Below are positions 33,933 to 41,567 of a stretch of 46,464 bases of DNA, one piece after another. Made by a program: the position numbers and the translations under genes. The notes under the pieces are model-generated. The model ran no database searches. It was not told the origin of the DNA and saw only the letters and a list, made by a program, of their open reading frames with translations. Numbering within the stretch: position 1 is the stretch's first letter; every line of letters starts with the position of its first letter. This DNA is from an uncultured Clostridia bacterium (lineage in GTDB: Bacteria; Bacillota; Clostridia; Oscillospirales; Acutalibacteraceae): the NCBI GenBank assembly GCA_947632045.1, contig CANRNQ010000019.1, positions 1 to 46,464 of the forward strand, read 5' to 3'.

Positions 33933-34681
33933 TCGCTCACTCTCCTTCCGATTATTTTCACTCGCTCATAAACTCCGTCGTCGACGGCATATTCGACTAT
34001 CGCGCAGTCCTCCAAAATAAAGCCCCGATCCGACAGATCCTCAAAGCGAAAAGGGTATTTTAAATCGCACAGCGTTTTCCCGTCGTCGGTGACAAATCTC
34101 TCCACCTCAAGCACAGCGCGCTCACCCGCCGGGTAATATGCGCAGGGCACAGCCTCGCCATAGCACTGCACGGCGGTGTTAAACGGCGAAAGTTCGCAGC
34201 GCGTTTTTCTGCACAAATACGAAAGTCCGTTGAATAATGCGTTGTATGCATCTCCGAGGCTGAGGCTTGATTTTTCCTCGGGCAGGGCGCTCGATTTTAT
34301 TATTATTCTGCTCTTAAAGGCGCGGCACGAGCTTAAATACTCGGCGGCAAGCACCCTTTTGTTGAGGGAATATATGGAATAATAGTCAAAGCGAAGCTTA
34401 TCTATAAGCGCGAGCGCCAGAGCCCGCGAATGCTCGCCGCCGAGGGCGGCGGGGGAGTAAATGTCGATAAAGACCGATATATCGGACAGCACCTCGACGG
34501 TTTTGCTGTATTTCTGCACAGCCTCGTCCTCGGCTTCCATCAGGCCTATCGCGCATATTGTTCCTTTAACCGGATTGTCTGCGACCCTGTTTGAAAAAGC
34601 CTCGACCACATTGCAGCCGTTTAGCTCGTCACAGTGTCTAATAGAGTTTTTAATAAAGTCCTTGATCTGCTCATAAGTCAT
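33929..34681 (-). CDS. XkdJ-like tail-terminator protein with extra C-terminal domain
   Basis: A 250-residue protein. The N-terminal ~150 residues (MTYEQIKDFIKNSIRHCDE, then a FIDIYSP strand) fit the tail-terminator/minor-capsid position of XkdJ, a protein of about 150 residues in PBSX. The remaining ~100 residues (from about 150: GLSYLCRKTRCEL onward) have no counterpart I know and look beta-rich. This part could be a fused small tail domain, which I infer only from its place at the head-to-baseplate junction. It abuts the connector gene and overlaps the 41-codon ORF. Confidence 0.65.
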   Translation of the reverse strand: MTYEQIKDFIKNSIRHCDELNGCNVVEAFSNRVADNPVKGTICAIGLMEAEDEAVQKYSKTVEVLSDISVFIDIYSPAALGGEHSRALALALIDKLRFDYYSIYSLNKRVLAAEYLSSCRAFKSRIIIKSSALPEEKSSLSLGDAYNALFNGLSYLCRKTRCELSPFNTAVQCYGEAVPCAYYPAGERAVLEVERFVTDDGKTLCDLKYPFRFEDLSDRGFILEDCAIVEYAVDDGVYERVKIIGRRVSE

Positions 34682-35032
34682 TTACTCGCCCCCCTCCTCA
34701 AAGCGACCCAGCACAGCCCAAAGATAGACCGGCTGATCCATAAGGTAATATGTTTCCACCTTGCGCACTGTAAAGCGCTCGTTCATAGACGGACAGCTTA
34801 TGACATAATCGTCAAGATCGCCGTCAAATTTAAGCTCCGGCGGAGCTATCATCAGATAGTGCGACCCGTCGTACATTCCCTGAGTTATGGCGCTGCCGTC
34901 AAGATAGATCTTGTTTTTGTACCTCAGCGGCTGTATAAAAGCGCCCAGACTTTTGCTTGCGCCGTCCTTTATTACCTCTATCCTGCACCCGAAGCGGCGA
35001 ATAAGCTCGCCCGTTATTTTTGAATAAATCAT
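34682..35032 (-). CDS. Phage head-tail adaptor (second connector)
   Basis: A 116-residue minor structural protein. A beta-strand-rich pattern (YKNKIYLDGSAIT, GSHYLMIAPPELKF) fits the stopper/head-closure class found after the first connector, comparable to XkdI. It overlaps the first connector gene by four bases and abuts the next gene. The assignment rests mainly on position and size. Confidence 0.6.
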   Translation of the reverse strand: MIYSKITGELIRRFGCRIEVIKDGASKSLGAFIQPLRYKNKIYLDGSAITQGMYDGSHYLMIAPPELKFDGDLDDYVISCPSMNERFTVRKVETYYLMDQPVYLWAVLGRFEEGGE

Positions 35033-35403
35033 AACGGCGTCGCCTCAAAGGCAAAATTGTCATCGCGCAAAAAAGGCGCTATGCTCTTCATGCACATATC
35101 GAGATATTCCTTCATCTCGGCGCGCCCCTGAGTCTTTGTGAAGCTTACCGATAAGTCGCCCGCCTTAAAGTCCGATATATCGTCCTCCGGATTTGCCGCC
35201 CTTATCAAAGAGCAGTTGTACGCGGCAAGCGCGGCAGCGGCCGAGCAGAAGGCTTCCGGCATAGTCGTAAGCAGCTCCTCGTCGGTCACGATGGACTCAA
35301 AGTAGTAGGCGGCTTCAAAACAAAGAAAATGATACCTTTCCGCCGCGTCGCCGCTCAGACCGGTCAATTCGCAAAAACGTATAAATACAAGCTCATAGTC
35401 CAT
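35029..35403 (-). CDS. Phage head-tail connector protein (first connector)
   Basis: A 124-residue, helix-rich protein (ELVFIRFCELTGLSGDAAER, then AFCSAAAALAAYNCSLIRA) resembling gp6/gp15-type connectors that dock onto the portal (XkdH position). It follows the capsid gene by 14 bases and overlaps the next gene by four. Confidence 0.65.
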   Translation of the reverse strand: MDYELVFIRFCELTGLSGDAAERYHFLCFEAAYYFESIVTDEELLTTMPEAFCSAAAALAAYNCSLIRAANPEDDISDFKAGDLSVSFTKTQGRAEMKEYLDMCMKSIAPFLRDDNFAFEATPL

Positions 35404-35417
35404 TCGGCCGCCTCCAA

Positions 35418-36428
35418 TCAGATGTTCAGCACCTTGGCGGCGTTTACAAACAGCTTTGCAAAGCCCGTGGTGCAGGTGATCGATGCGCGCTCAAGCTGGC
35501 GGTCTATCAGCTTGTCGTAATCCGTGATGATATCGCCCGCCTGCACCATTTCAAGCGCGCAGTTTTTGTCAAGACCGATGATTTTCTTGCCCGTTATCGA
35601 CGGAACGTGTATCAGCGTGGCTCCCATCGGAGTGATAAGCTTGCCGCTGCCGTGAAAATCAAGTCCGGCGCAAGCGTCCTGCATCTCGGGCAGAGCAAGC
35701 AAAGCCTTGACGGCCTCGGTCGAGGCGAGCATGGTATTAAGCTCATACGGCGACAGCTTGCCCCAAAAATCTATGAGATCTGAGTAGCTGAGAGTACCCG
35801 ATGACGAAACCTCGATGACCTCGGCGGGGTTTGAGTTGCCGTCGCCCTTCAAGAGCACGTCTACCGCGTCGCTGAGCTGTTTGCGTCCGATATATGAGCC
35901 TATCTGCTTCAACGTGACGGTAAACAGGTCTATCCTTTGATAGCGCAGCGCTTCATATGACGAAACTATCATTCTGCCTCTTTTTAAAAGCTTTACGAGG
36001 TTGTCCTGAATTTTAATGGAGGTCTCCGGAATAAACGCGCCCTCCAAAACGGGCTGGGGCTCAGCCTCGCCGTCAAAGGGGTCTGTCACTATGCTGCGAT
36101 AGTCCATGCCCTCTATTTTTGTCACGGTCGCAACTACGTCGTTGATGTAGTTATGCTGCTCTACGCCGGCAAAAACCGCCCTTCTGACATATTCCGGAAA
36201 AAGCGAAGCCGAAGACGTGGTTTGAAAAAACTTCTCCACGGTGTCGCTGTTTTTGCCCTTGACCTTTATGTTAAAACGCTTTAGCTGGCGCTGAAAGGCG
36301 TCGGTGCCCTCAAGCTCCGTGCCGCGATATTCAGACGACGGGTCAAGCTCCTCAAGAGCCTGCGACAGAGTTCTGCCGCTTTTAGCGTACATGGATCGGT
36401 CTATTTTAATGCTATCAAAATTTGCCAT
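35418..36428 (-). CDS. Phage major capsid protein
   Basis: A 336-residue HK97-fold-type major capsid protein in the XkdG position. Visible features are an N-terminal arm (SKAGRTLSQALEEL region), a central DVLLKGDGNSNPAEV loop, ELNTMLASTEAVKALLALPEMQ in the A domain, and a C-terminal LERASITCTTGFAKLFVNAAKVLNI strand typical of the family. Complete; no deletion is apparent. Would assemble the head shell with the decoration protein encoded just upstream. Confidence 0.88.
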   Translation of the reverse strand: MANFDSIKIDRSMYAKSGRTLSQALEELDPSSEYRGTELEGTDAFQRQLKRFNIKVKGKNSDTVEKFFQTTSSASLFPEYVRRAVFAGVEQHNYINDVVATVTKIEGMDYRSIVTDPFDGEAEPQPVLEGAFIPETSIKIQDNLVKLLKRGRMIVSSYEALRYQRIDLFTVTLKQIGSYIGRKQLSDAVDVLLKGDGNSNPAEVIEVSSSGTLSYSDLIDFWGKLSPYELNTMLASTEAVKALLALPEMQDACAGLDFHGSGKLITPMGATLIHVPSITGKKIIGLDKNCALEMVQAGDIITDYDKLIDRQLERASITCTTGFAKLFVNAAKVLNI

Positions 36429-36440
36429 GTATACCCCTCC

Positions 36441-36779
36441 TTAAAGTATTATTTTTGCGACGTTTGCCTCAGCACCAACGACAAGCATCTCTTTGCCGTA
36501 TTGCTGATCTCTTTTTATCATCGAATCGTTGCAAGCTGATATCTTTGTATACCCCGGCGTTACCGTGCCGTTGTGGGCAACCTCGAAATAACCGCGTATC
36601 AGCACCGAGGCATAGCCGTTTCTCACGTCGGTTGTAATGCCGACGGGAATGTCGTCAGATCCGCATTTGTCCACAACTCTGCTGGCTGAAATTTTAACAA
36701 GCTGCCCCGGTCGGTTGACCGTCGAGTTGCAAATAAAGGTAAGACACTTTGAGTCAAAACCGTTAAATTTAACGTCCAT
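36441..36779 (-). CDS. Capsid decoration/stabilisation protein
   Basis: A 112-residue protein of the DUF2190-like class, usually encoded just before the capsid. Features are NRPGQLVKIS, DIPVGITTDVRNGYASVLIRG and AHNGTVTPGYTKI, an all-beta, Gly-rich pattern. It lies between the protease and the capsid gene. Such proteins cement capsomers on the outer shell surface (family knowledge). Confidence 0.75.
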   Translation of the reverse strand: MDVKFNGFDSKCLTFICNSTVNRPGQLVKISASRVVDKCGSDDIPVGITTDVRNGYASVLIRGYFEVAHNGTVTPGYTKISACNDSMIKRDQQYGKEMLVVGAEANVAKIIL

Positions 36780-36795
36780 AATAATTTCCTCCCAA

Positions 36796-37746
36796 TTAAA
36801 TGATGTATTCGTCGCTTACCCTGCCGCGCTCGCTATCGCTCTTCGGCGCAAGCTGGGGACAGGCGGCTCTTTTTTCAAATACCGACTTAAAGGCCTTAAG
36901 CTCGCTTATGGTCATTCTCTCAACGATAGACGAAAGCAGCTTCGTCGACATACCGCTTTCCGCCAAAGCGTTAAGCCTTGTAACGTCGTCGATAAGCTCG
37001 CGGCGATAGCTCTCGCCCTCGCTTGAAAGTCCCTTAAGTCTTTCGATATACTCCACAAGCTCGGCCTTTTCGGCTTCGTTTATGGTCAAGTCGCCGGCTG
37101 CTTTAAGCCTTTTTGATATACTGTCCAATAAACCTACCTCCGTTTTAAATTCCTTGACAACGCCCGCGCCTCTTTGCGCCGGCACCGCGACAAAGCTCCA
37201 TTCATATGCATCGGTAACGCCCGACAGCCTTCCAAAGCATAGCGAGCCGTCATAGCGTCTGCCCTTTTTGTGTACGCAGTCAAAGCTGTGCATATCGTTG
37301 CCGCAGACCGAGCACAGGGTGCGCTGCACGGCGCAGCCGATGCTTACTTCCTTTCTTATGCCGGACTCTATCGACTCTATCAGCGAGCTTGTGCTCTCGC
37401 TTCTGGGAATATAAGCGTCGGCCATGACGCAGGCGTATTTTTCGCCAATGCTGTTGACCCTGCCGTCGTCCTCGCGCACATAACAGCGGTATATCCTCGC
37501 GCATTGATTTGCGGCGCTCGGCTCGTGGTCGAAAATTCCCGTTTTGCCTTCAAACAGCTCGGCTATTTTATAAAGCTCCGCCGTCGAAAACTGCTCTATG
37601 TCGCGGTCGATTTCGTTGTCGCACAAAATCATCGAAAAGCAATACAGCTCGTCAGCGCTTAGCTCACGGCGGGTGTAGCGGTTTACAAGAGCCAGCTCCT
37701 CGCGGTCTATATTGCCCTTTTTAATAATCTCTCCGCTATTGATCAC
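36796..37746 (-). CDS. XkdF-like capsid maturation protease with scaffold region
   Basis: A 316-residue protein. The N-terminal ~210 residues form the protease: a His in GIFDHEPS and a Ser in KEVSIGCAV are likely catalytic, and a CSVCGNDM...C..H cluster (about 141-154) may bind zinc. The C-terminal part (about 215-316) is helical and charged like a scaffold. The family pattern DAYEWSFVAVPAQ is clear. It overlaps the portal gene by 11 bases. The protease cleaves the scaffold during head maturation. Confidence 0.8.
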   Translation of the reverse strand: MINSGEIIKKGNIDREELALVNRYTRRELSADELYCFSMILCDNEIDRDIEQFSTAELYKIAELFEGKTGIFDHEPSAANQCARIYRCYVREDDGRVNSIGEKYACVMADAYIPRSESTSSLIESIESGIRKEVSIGCAVQRTLCSVCGNDMHSFDCVHKKGRRYDGSLCFGRLSGVTDAYEWSFVAVPAQRGAGVVKEFKTEVGLLDSISKRLKAAGDLTINEAEKAELVEYIERLKGLSSEGESYRRELIDDVTRLNALAESGMSTKLLSSIVERMTISELKAFKSVFEKRAACPQLAPKSDSERGRVSDEYII

Positions 37747-38878
37747 AATTCACCTCCGCTGTTCTCAATTCCGTTTCAAGCGCCTGCGCGTTCCACAGCC
37801 GCGCCTGAGCGAGTTGAGTTTCGTCCTGAAGATTGATGTTGCTCCACACTATTTCGATTTCCTCGTCAAAGCCGTTCATCATTAAAAACATACGGCATAT
37901 TTTTTCTATTACGGGCTCAAGCAGCTGCCTGTACCATTCGAGTTCGCTTGTAAGTATGTCGCACTGCTGGGCGGCCATACGCTCGGTGGAAGACCACGAA
38001 AGCCCCAAAAGAAAGGGCGGCACGGCGAGCTTTGCGATTATCTGCTCAAGTATCTGCCTTACGGGCGCTTCGCTGTCGAGTATCTGGTTGTCCGAGCCTA
38101 TTACCTTGATGGATACGTCCCCGACGCTCACAAAATCCTTGGCGTGTTCTCGGTCGCTCATGGCAAGTCGCCACTGCTCGGCAATTTGCCTCGCCCTCTC
38201 TTTGGCGTTTGAGCCGTCAGAGGGGCAGCTTACCGCAAAGCGCACGTTGCCCACGCGATCCCAGTTTTCGCCTATTGAGCGAAATATTTTCATTAAAATT
38301 TCACTGACAAAGGGCAGTCCCCTTAAAATAGAAGCTCCATAGGGCTCGCCCGGCGCGGGGTTAAGAGCGCTGAAAAGTATAAACGAGGGTCTTTTTACCG
38401 GAACGCTGGCTCCGGCGCGGCGGGCAAATATTTTAAGCTCAAGCGGGTTGTCCGAGGGGCGCAGCTCCACGTTGTCGAGATCGGAGTTATACAAAGCGGC
38501 AACGCCGCTGTTGTCGGTATATGGAACAATCTCGCCGACCGCAGTGCCGCAGGTCAGCAGCTGGTTTAGGAACGACGATATAAACGAGTGTATACCTCTG
38601 CCGGTGGGGCCGACCTTTACTTCGCTTAGAAACCTATTGAGAGCGCGTTCAGCCTGTCGGTTTGCACAGCGCACCTCAAAGCTTCCCGTAAGGCGCACAA
38701 GCTTGTCAATTGCGCCGCCTATCAGCGGAACGCTGTCGCGCAGGGCAATGTAAAGCCGCCGCTCAAGGTAATCAGAGCGCCCGCTCGAGATCAGCGGCAG
38801 GTTTGCCGGCGCGGGGTTGTCGGCTGTTTGCACGGCGCAGTAAGAGGCCTTGCTTCGGTTCCGTTTAAATAGCTTCAT
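37736..38878 (-). CDS. Phage portal protein
   Basis: A 380-residue portal of the XkdE/SPP1 gp6-like class, which forms the dodecameric DNA gate of the head. Family features are LRDSVPLIGGAIDKLVRLTG, the clip region PGEPYGASILRGLPF, and the helical stem AKLAVPPFLLGLSWSSTERMAA. I start at ATG 38878 because AAGGAGG is five bases upstream; the longer reading from GTG 38956 has a poor site. There are 215 bases without a certain gene between it and terL. Confidence 0.88.
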   Translation of the reverse strand: MKLFKRNRSKASYCAVQTADNPAPANLPLISSGRSDYLERRLYIALRDSVPLIGGAIDKLVRLTGSFEVRCANRQAERALNRFLSEVKVGPTGRGIHSFISSFLNQLLTCGTAVGEIVPYTDNSGVAALYNSDLDNVELRPSDNPLELKIFARRAGASVPVKRPSFILFSALNPAPGEPYGASILRGLPFVSEILMKIFRSIGENWDRVGNVRFAVSCPSDGSNAKERARQIAEQWRLAMSDREHAKDFVSVGDVSIKVIGSDNQILDSEAPVRQILEQIIAKLAVPPFLLGLSWSSTERMAAQQCDILTSELEWYRQLLEPVIEKICRMFLMMNGFDEEIEIVWSNINLQDETQLAQARLWNAQALETELRTAEVNCDQ

Positions 38879-38952
38879 CCTATCCTCCTTGCCTGATAAT
38901 TTATCGTGTGTTTTCCAAGCTCGCACAGTGGGCCTTGCTTTAATATAAGTTT

Positions 38953-39036
38953 TCACGGCCCCGCCGCGCAGAGCGGGGTCAAGATATCTTCCCCTTGTGC
39001 GATGGAAAATCGCGGGAAAGCGCCGCTTTTCCGCAT
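38953..39036 (-). CDS. Possible 27-codon ORF between terL and portal
   Basis: An ATG with AGGAG seven bases upstream opens a 27-residue frame (MRKSGAFPRFSIAQGEDIL and 8 more) that ends with a TGA overlapping a GTG 26 codons in frame upstream of the portal start. It may be a leader peptide, an eroded gene, or noise. It has no recognisable family. Confidence 0.25.
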   Translation of the reverse strand: MRKSGAFPRFSIAQGEDILTPLCAAGP

Positions 39037-39093
39037 AAGATAGCTCCTGTCGCCGCAGGACAACGCCGCGGCGGACAGAAGGCCCTTTCGCCG

Positions 39094-40335
39094 CTACCTT
39101 TCGGCAGCGAGCGCAAAGAAGTCGTCCGAATCGAGAATGGTCGCGACAAAATATCTGATGTCGTCCATGGCGTGGTCGTTTTCCTTAATGGGAGCGTCGC
39201 TTACGCTGTTTTCACTCCAACGGTAAAGCCCGAACTCGCGCATCGAGTCGCGACAGCTGTTGCATATCACTATTTTTCCGTCCTTCAAGGCGGCGGCCGT
39301 GCGCCTTATGCCGTCCAATACATTGTTTTTTGCGGGCACGACGTTAAATCTGCCGTGCCGCCTTATAACTTCGATAAAGCTTGCCGCCGAAGGATCGACC
39401 GTCACAGTCGATATGCGTTTGCCGTCGCACAAAGCTTCAAGAGCGCTGTAATGCTCCTCGTCGGTGCGCTGATACCCCTTGTCGCGCGAAGAAAAGTAGT
39501 ACTCGTCTATTCTGTACCATACTCCGTCGCAAAGTCCCCACAGGCCGAACGAGGCGGGGTTTACCGTTCCGTAGTCGCAGGAAACCGCAAAGCTTTCAAA
39601 GCCGCCCCTTGGAACATCTCGGAACATATCCTCAGTCATAAAGGGGTACACAGCCCCATGAGCCGCAGCCCACTTGCCCTCGACGAAGCGCTGATAAAAG
39701 GCTCCCGAGTAAAGCGACTTGTAGCGCCTTAACATTTCCGGCGACAGCGAGGGGTTATCCTCCATAAGGAAGTGGATATACAGCGCGTTTTTCTCCTTGC
39801 ACTTTAATATCCATTCGCGATAAAACCAGTGCTCGGGATGCTCGGGGTTGCAGTTGAACCAGAACCTTGACCCATTCACCGAACAGCGTGCAAGAGCCTG
39901 CTCGACAAATGAGCGCGGCATCAAAGCAACCTCGTCAAAAAGAACGCCGGCGAGGGTTATGCCCTGAATGAGAGCGGCTGAGCTCTCGTCGCGCCCGCCG
40001 AAGAGGTAAAACCTGTTTTGTACCGCCCCGAGGGATATTTCGAGCATATTTGCCGACAATTTTTCCTTAACGCCGAAGCCGAGCTCGTTTAAGGTCGACA
40101 GCAGCGGAGTTATCACGTTTCGCCTTACTCCTCTTACGGTTTTGCCGCAGATGGCGAAATCCTTGTCCCGAAAGGACGACATAGCCCAAAAAATGTACGA
40201 AACGCTCATACACAGCGTCTTGCCGCTTCTAACCGCTCCGTCGCATATAACGGCGTCGCAGTGCTTGTCGGGACTGCTCGGGCACCACCAGCTCAAAGCC
40301 TTGAGCTGCTTTTTGGAAAACGAGCTAAATTTCAT
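39094..40335 (-). CDS. Phage terminase large subunit
   Basis: A 413-residue DNA-packaging motor of the PBSX XtmB type. Walker A is GAVRSGKT, Walker B is VLFDEVALM, and the C-terminal RNase-H-like nuclease carries Asp in SCDYGTVNPAS, Asp in TVDPSAAS and Asp in DHAMDDIRY. All catalytic residues are present, so the packaging motor appears functional. I start at ATG 40335 (GGAGGT 10 bases upstream); it overlaps the small subunit gene. Confidence 0.93.
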   Translation of the reverse strand: MKFSSFSKKQLKALSWWCPSSPDKHCDAVICDGAVRSGKTLCMSVSYIFWAMSSFRDKDFAICGKTVRGVRRNVITPLLSTLNELGFGVKEKLSANMLEISLGAVQNRFYLFGGRDESSAALIQGITLAGVLFDEVALMPRSFVEQALARCSVNGSRFWFNCNPEHPEHWFYREWILKCKEKNALYIHFLMEDNPSLSPEMLRRYKSLYSGAFYQRFVEGKWAAAHGAVYPFMTEDMFRDVPRGGFESFAVSCDYGTVNPASFGLWGLCDGVWYRIDEYYFSSRDKGYQRTDEEHYSALEALCDGKRISTVTVDPSAASFIEVIRRHGRFNVVPAKNNVLDGIRRTAAALKDGKIVICNSCRDSMREFGLYRWSENSVSDAPIKENDHAMDDIRYFVATILDSDDFFALAAER

Positions 40336-40987
40336 TGTCCGACTCACCTCCGCCCACGGCTCGGGCAGCCTCGTTCAAAGCGTTGAAAAACGGCGCGGCT
40401 GAGCTTGAGTCATTTTCGCAGTCCTGCGCCAGCCGCTCAAGAGCCTTTAGCCTGTCAAAAAATTTTATCTCCATCGCTCCGTCCTTAGGCTTTTTGATCT
40501 CGCTTATGAGGAAGAGGTCAAGACTGTCAAGCTCCGAAATTTGCGCTCCGCCGCAAATAAGCCTGACAGAGTCCGACACGCTGCCAAAGGCTATGCGCTC
40601 CAGCCCCTTCATGGCCTTTAGCCTGAGCAGCTCGCGCTCGCGCTCCATGCCTGACTTCAGCTCGCAAATAATGCGCTCCTTTGTCAGCAGCTCAAGCCCC
40701 TTTTCCTCCGGCCGGTCAACAAAGCCCGCTCTTGCCGCAGACTCTCTGGCGTTGCCCGTGGCGCAGTACCAGCGGCAAAATAGGCGCTCGGCCTTGCTTA
40801 GCCTCGCTTTGCCTTCGGGCTCCGCCTTGCCCCTTGACGGGGGCCTTAGGCCCTTGCGCCTCCTGCCGACGTTGCTTTCGCACTTGTAGGGCTCGGCAGC
40901 ACTTGCGGCCTCGCCTTCGTCCGCGCCTATTTTCAGCTGCAAATAATCCTCCTGCAACTCAAGCTCTGTCGCGCGCTCTCCTCTCAT
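40325..40987 (-). CDS. Phage terminase small subunit
   Basis: A 220-residue protein of the terminase_2/XtmA family, which recognises the packaging site. The N-terminal part (about 1-60) is a variable, charged extension; the helix-turn-helix region is RLSKAERLFCRWYCATGNARESAARAGF; and the C-terminal helices end in a conserved KALERLA block. AAGGAGG is seven bases upstream of the ATG. It is the first gene of the cluster, behind a promoter with an inverted repeat. Confidence 0.88.
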   Translation of the reverse strand: MRGERATELELQEDYLQLKIGADEGEAASAAEPYKCESNVGRRRKGLRPPSRGKAEPEGKARLSKAERLFCRWYCATGNARESAARAGFVDRPEEKGLELLTKERIICELKSGMERERELLRLKAMKGLERIAFGSVSDSVRLICGGAQISELDSLDLFLISEIKKPKDGAMEIKFFDRLKALERLAQDCENDSSSAAPFFNALNEAARAVGGGESDNEI

Positions 40988-41401
40988 CGAAAGACCTCCT
41001 TAAGGCTATTTGCAGGAATTTTGTCCTGCACTATACAGACAAAAAGCGCAAAAGTTAACCCTAACGCATTAACAAAGCAAAAAATTTTTTTGCCGGCGTG
41101 TTAATATTGCTTTTGAGCTGTCCTCCAAAGCGGCGTTCTCGCCGAATACAGCCGCGCCGATAGCGGCGGCACGGCTGATGTAATAGAGTCATATTATATA
41201 AGAAGGAATCAGTATTTTAACTTAAAGCAAAGTCTTAAAGTCGTATCTGGCAAATGCGCACCCTGCAAGCCGTGCCGAGAGCGTTTTGCAATAAATCTCG
41301 CTCGGTCTTGTGAAAAATCAACAATAATCAGCCTAAATTATACAAATACGGCGGTAAAATGCAAGAAATTGAAAAATAACTTGCAAAATTTCAAAAATAG
41401 C
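40988..41401. other. Intergenic region upstream of the phage cluster and glnN
   Basis: 414 bases without a gene. It includes the phage-cluster promoter (41030-41058), a GTTAA/TTAAC inverted repeat (41054-41073) and a CAGCCG..CCG/CGG..CGGCTG hairpin (41151-41179) resembling the dispersed-repeat hairpins but with loop ATAG. The rest is AT-rich sequence in which I see nothing. Confidence 0.5.
41011..41058 (-). promoter_or_regulatory. Phage-cluster promoter with operator-like inverted repeat
   Basis: On the minus strand TTAACT (41058-41053), a 17-base spacer and TATAGT (41035-41030) form a promoter. A perfect 7-bp inverted repeat TGCAGGA/TCCTGCA (41011-41017 with 41024-41030) covers the expected start site. 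That position is typical for a repressor operator, but no repressor gene is encoded in the cluster. Confidence 0.55.
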
Positions 41402-41430
41402 TTGACAAAGAAAGCCCGATAATATATACT
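41402..41430 (+). promoter_or_regulatory. glnN promoter
   Basis: Perfect TTGACA at 41402-41407, a 17-base spacer and TATACT at 41425-41430. Transcription would begin at about 41437, right at the leader hairpins. Confidence 0.8.
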
Positions 41431-41436
41431 TTAGGG

Positions 41437-41490
41437 CAGAAAGACAGCAACGACGCTGAAGGCCAAGGGGCTTTTGGCGTCGTTTTTTGT
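41437..41490 (+). promoter_or_regulatory. glnN leader: ANTAR-like hexaloop hairpin and terminator
   Basis: Hairpin P1 is CAGC/GCTG (41445-41448 with 41455-41458) with the hexaloop AACGAC, which has A at loop position 1 and G at position 4, the known ANTAR-target rule. A second hairpin AAGGC/GCTTT follows directly; its hexaloop CAAGGG has the G but not the A. A terminator (stem from 41450-41455 and 41463-41466 to 41474-41483, then T6) shares bases with P1, so the two are mutually exclusive. An ANTAR protein binding the hairpins would allow read-through. No ANTAR gene is in the window. Confidence 0.6.
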
Positions 41491-41567
41491 TTTAACAATT
41501 TCAGCGTTTTCAACATTCGCAAATTTCACGACCCACAACATTAAAAAGAGGATAGGAGAGATTTTAA

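Larger units (their letters stand above)
29534..40987 (-). mobile_element. PBSX-like head and baseplate gene cluster without tail shaft
   Basis: Sixteen supported genes, all on the minus strand, run from small terminase (40987) to a short fibre (29534). The order parallels the PBSX xtm/xkd module: terS, terL, portal, protease, decoration, capsid, two connectors, tail-terminator-like protein; then LysM hub, gpD-like hub, spike, gp25/XkdS-like, baseplate J, XkdU-like, fibre. Genes for sheath, tube, tape measure, holin, endolysin, integrase and repressor are absent. Genes abut or overlap, and none is broken. Base composition resembles the host. It lies between glyQS and glnN. It may be a decayed prophage or a domesticated particle. 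Confidence 0.85.

Noticed and set aside
29534-40987. Complete temperate prophage
   Set aside because: No integrase, excisionase, repressor, replication, lysis or tail-shaft genes occur, and no attachment-site duplication could be identified at the edges.
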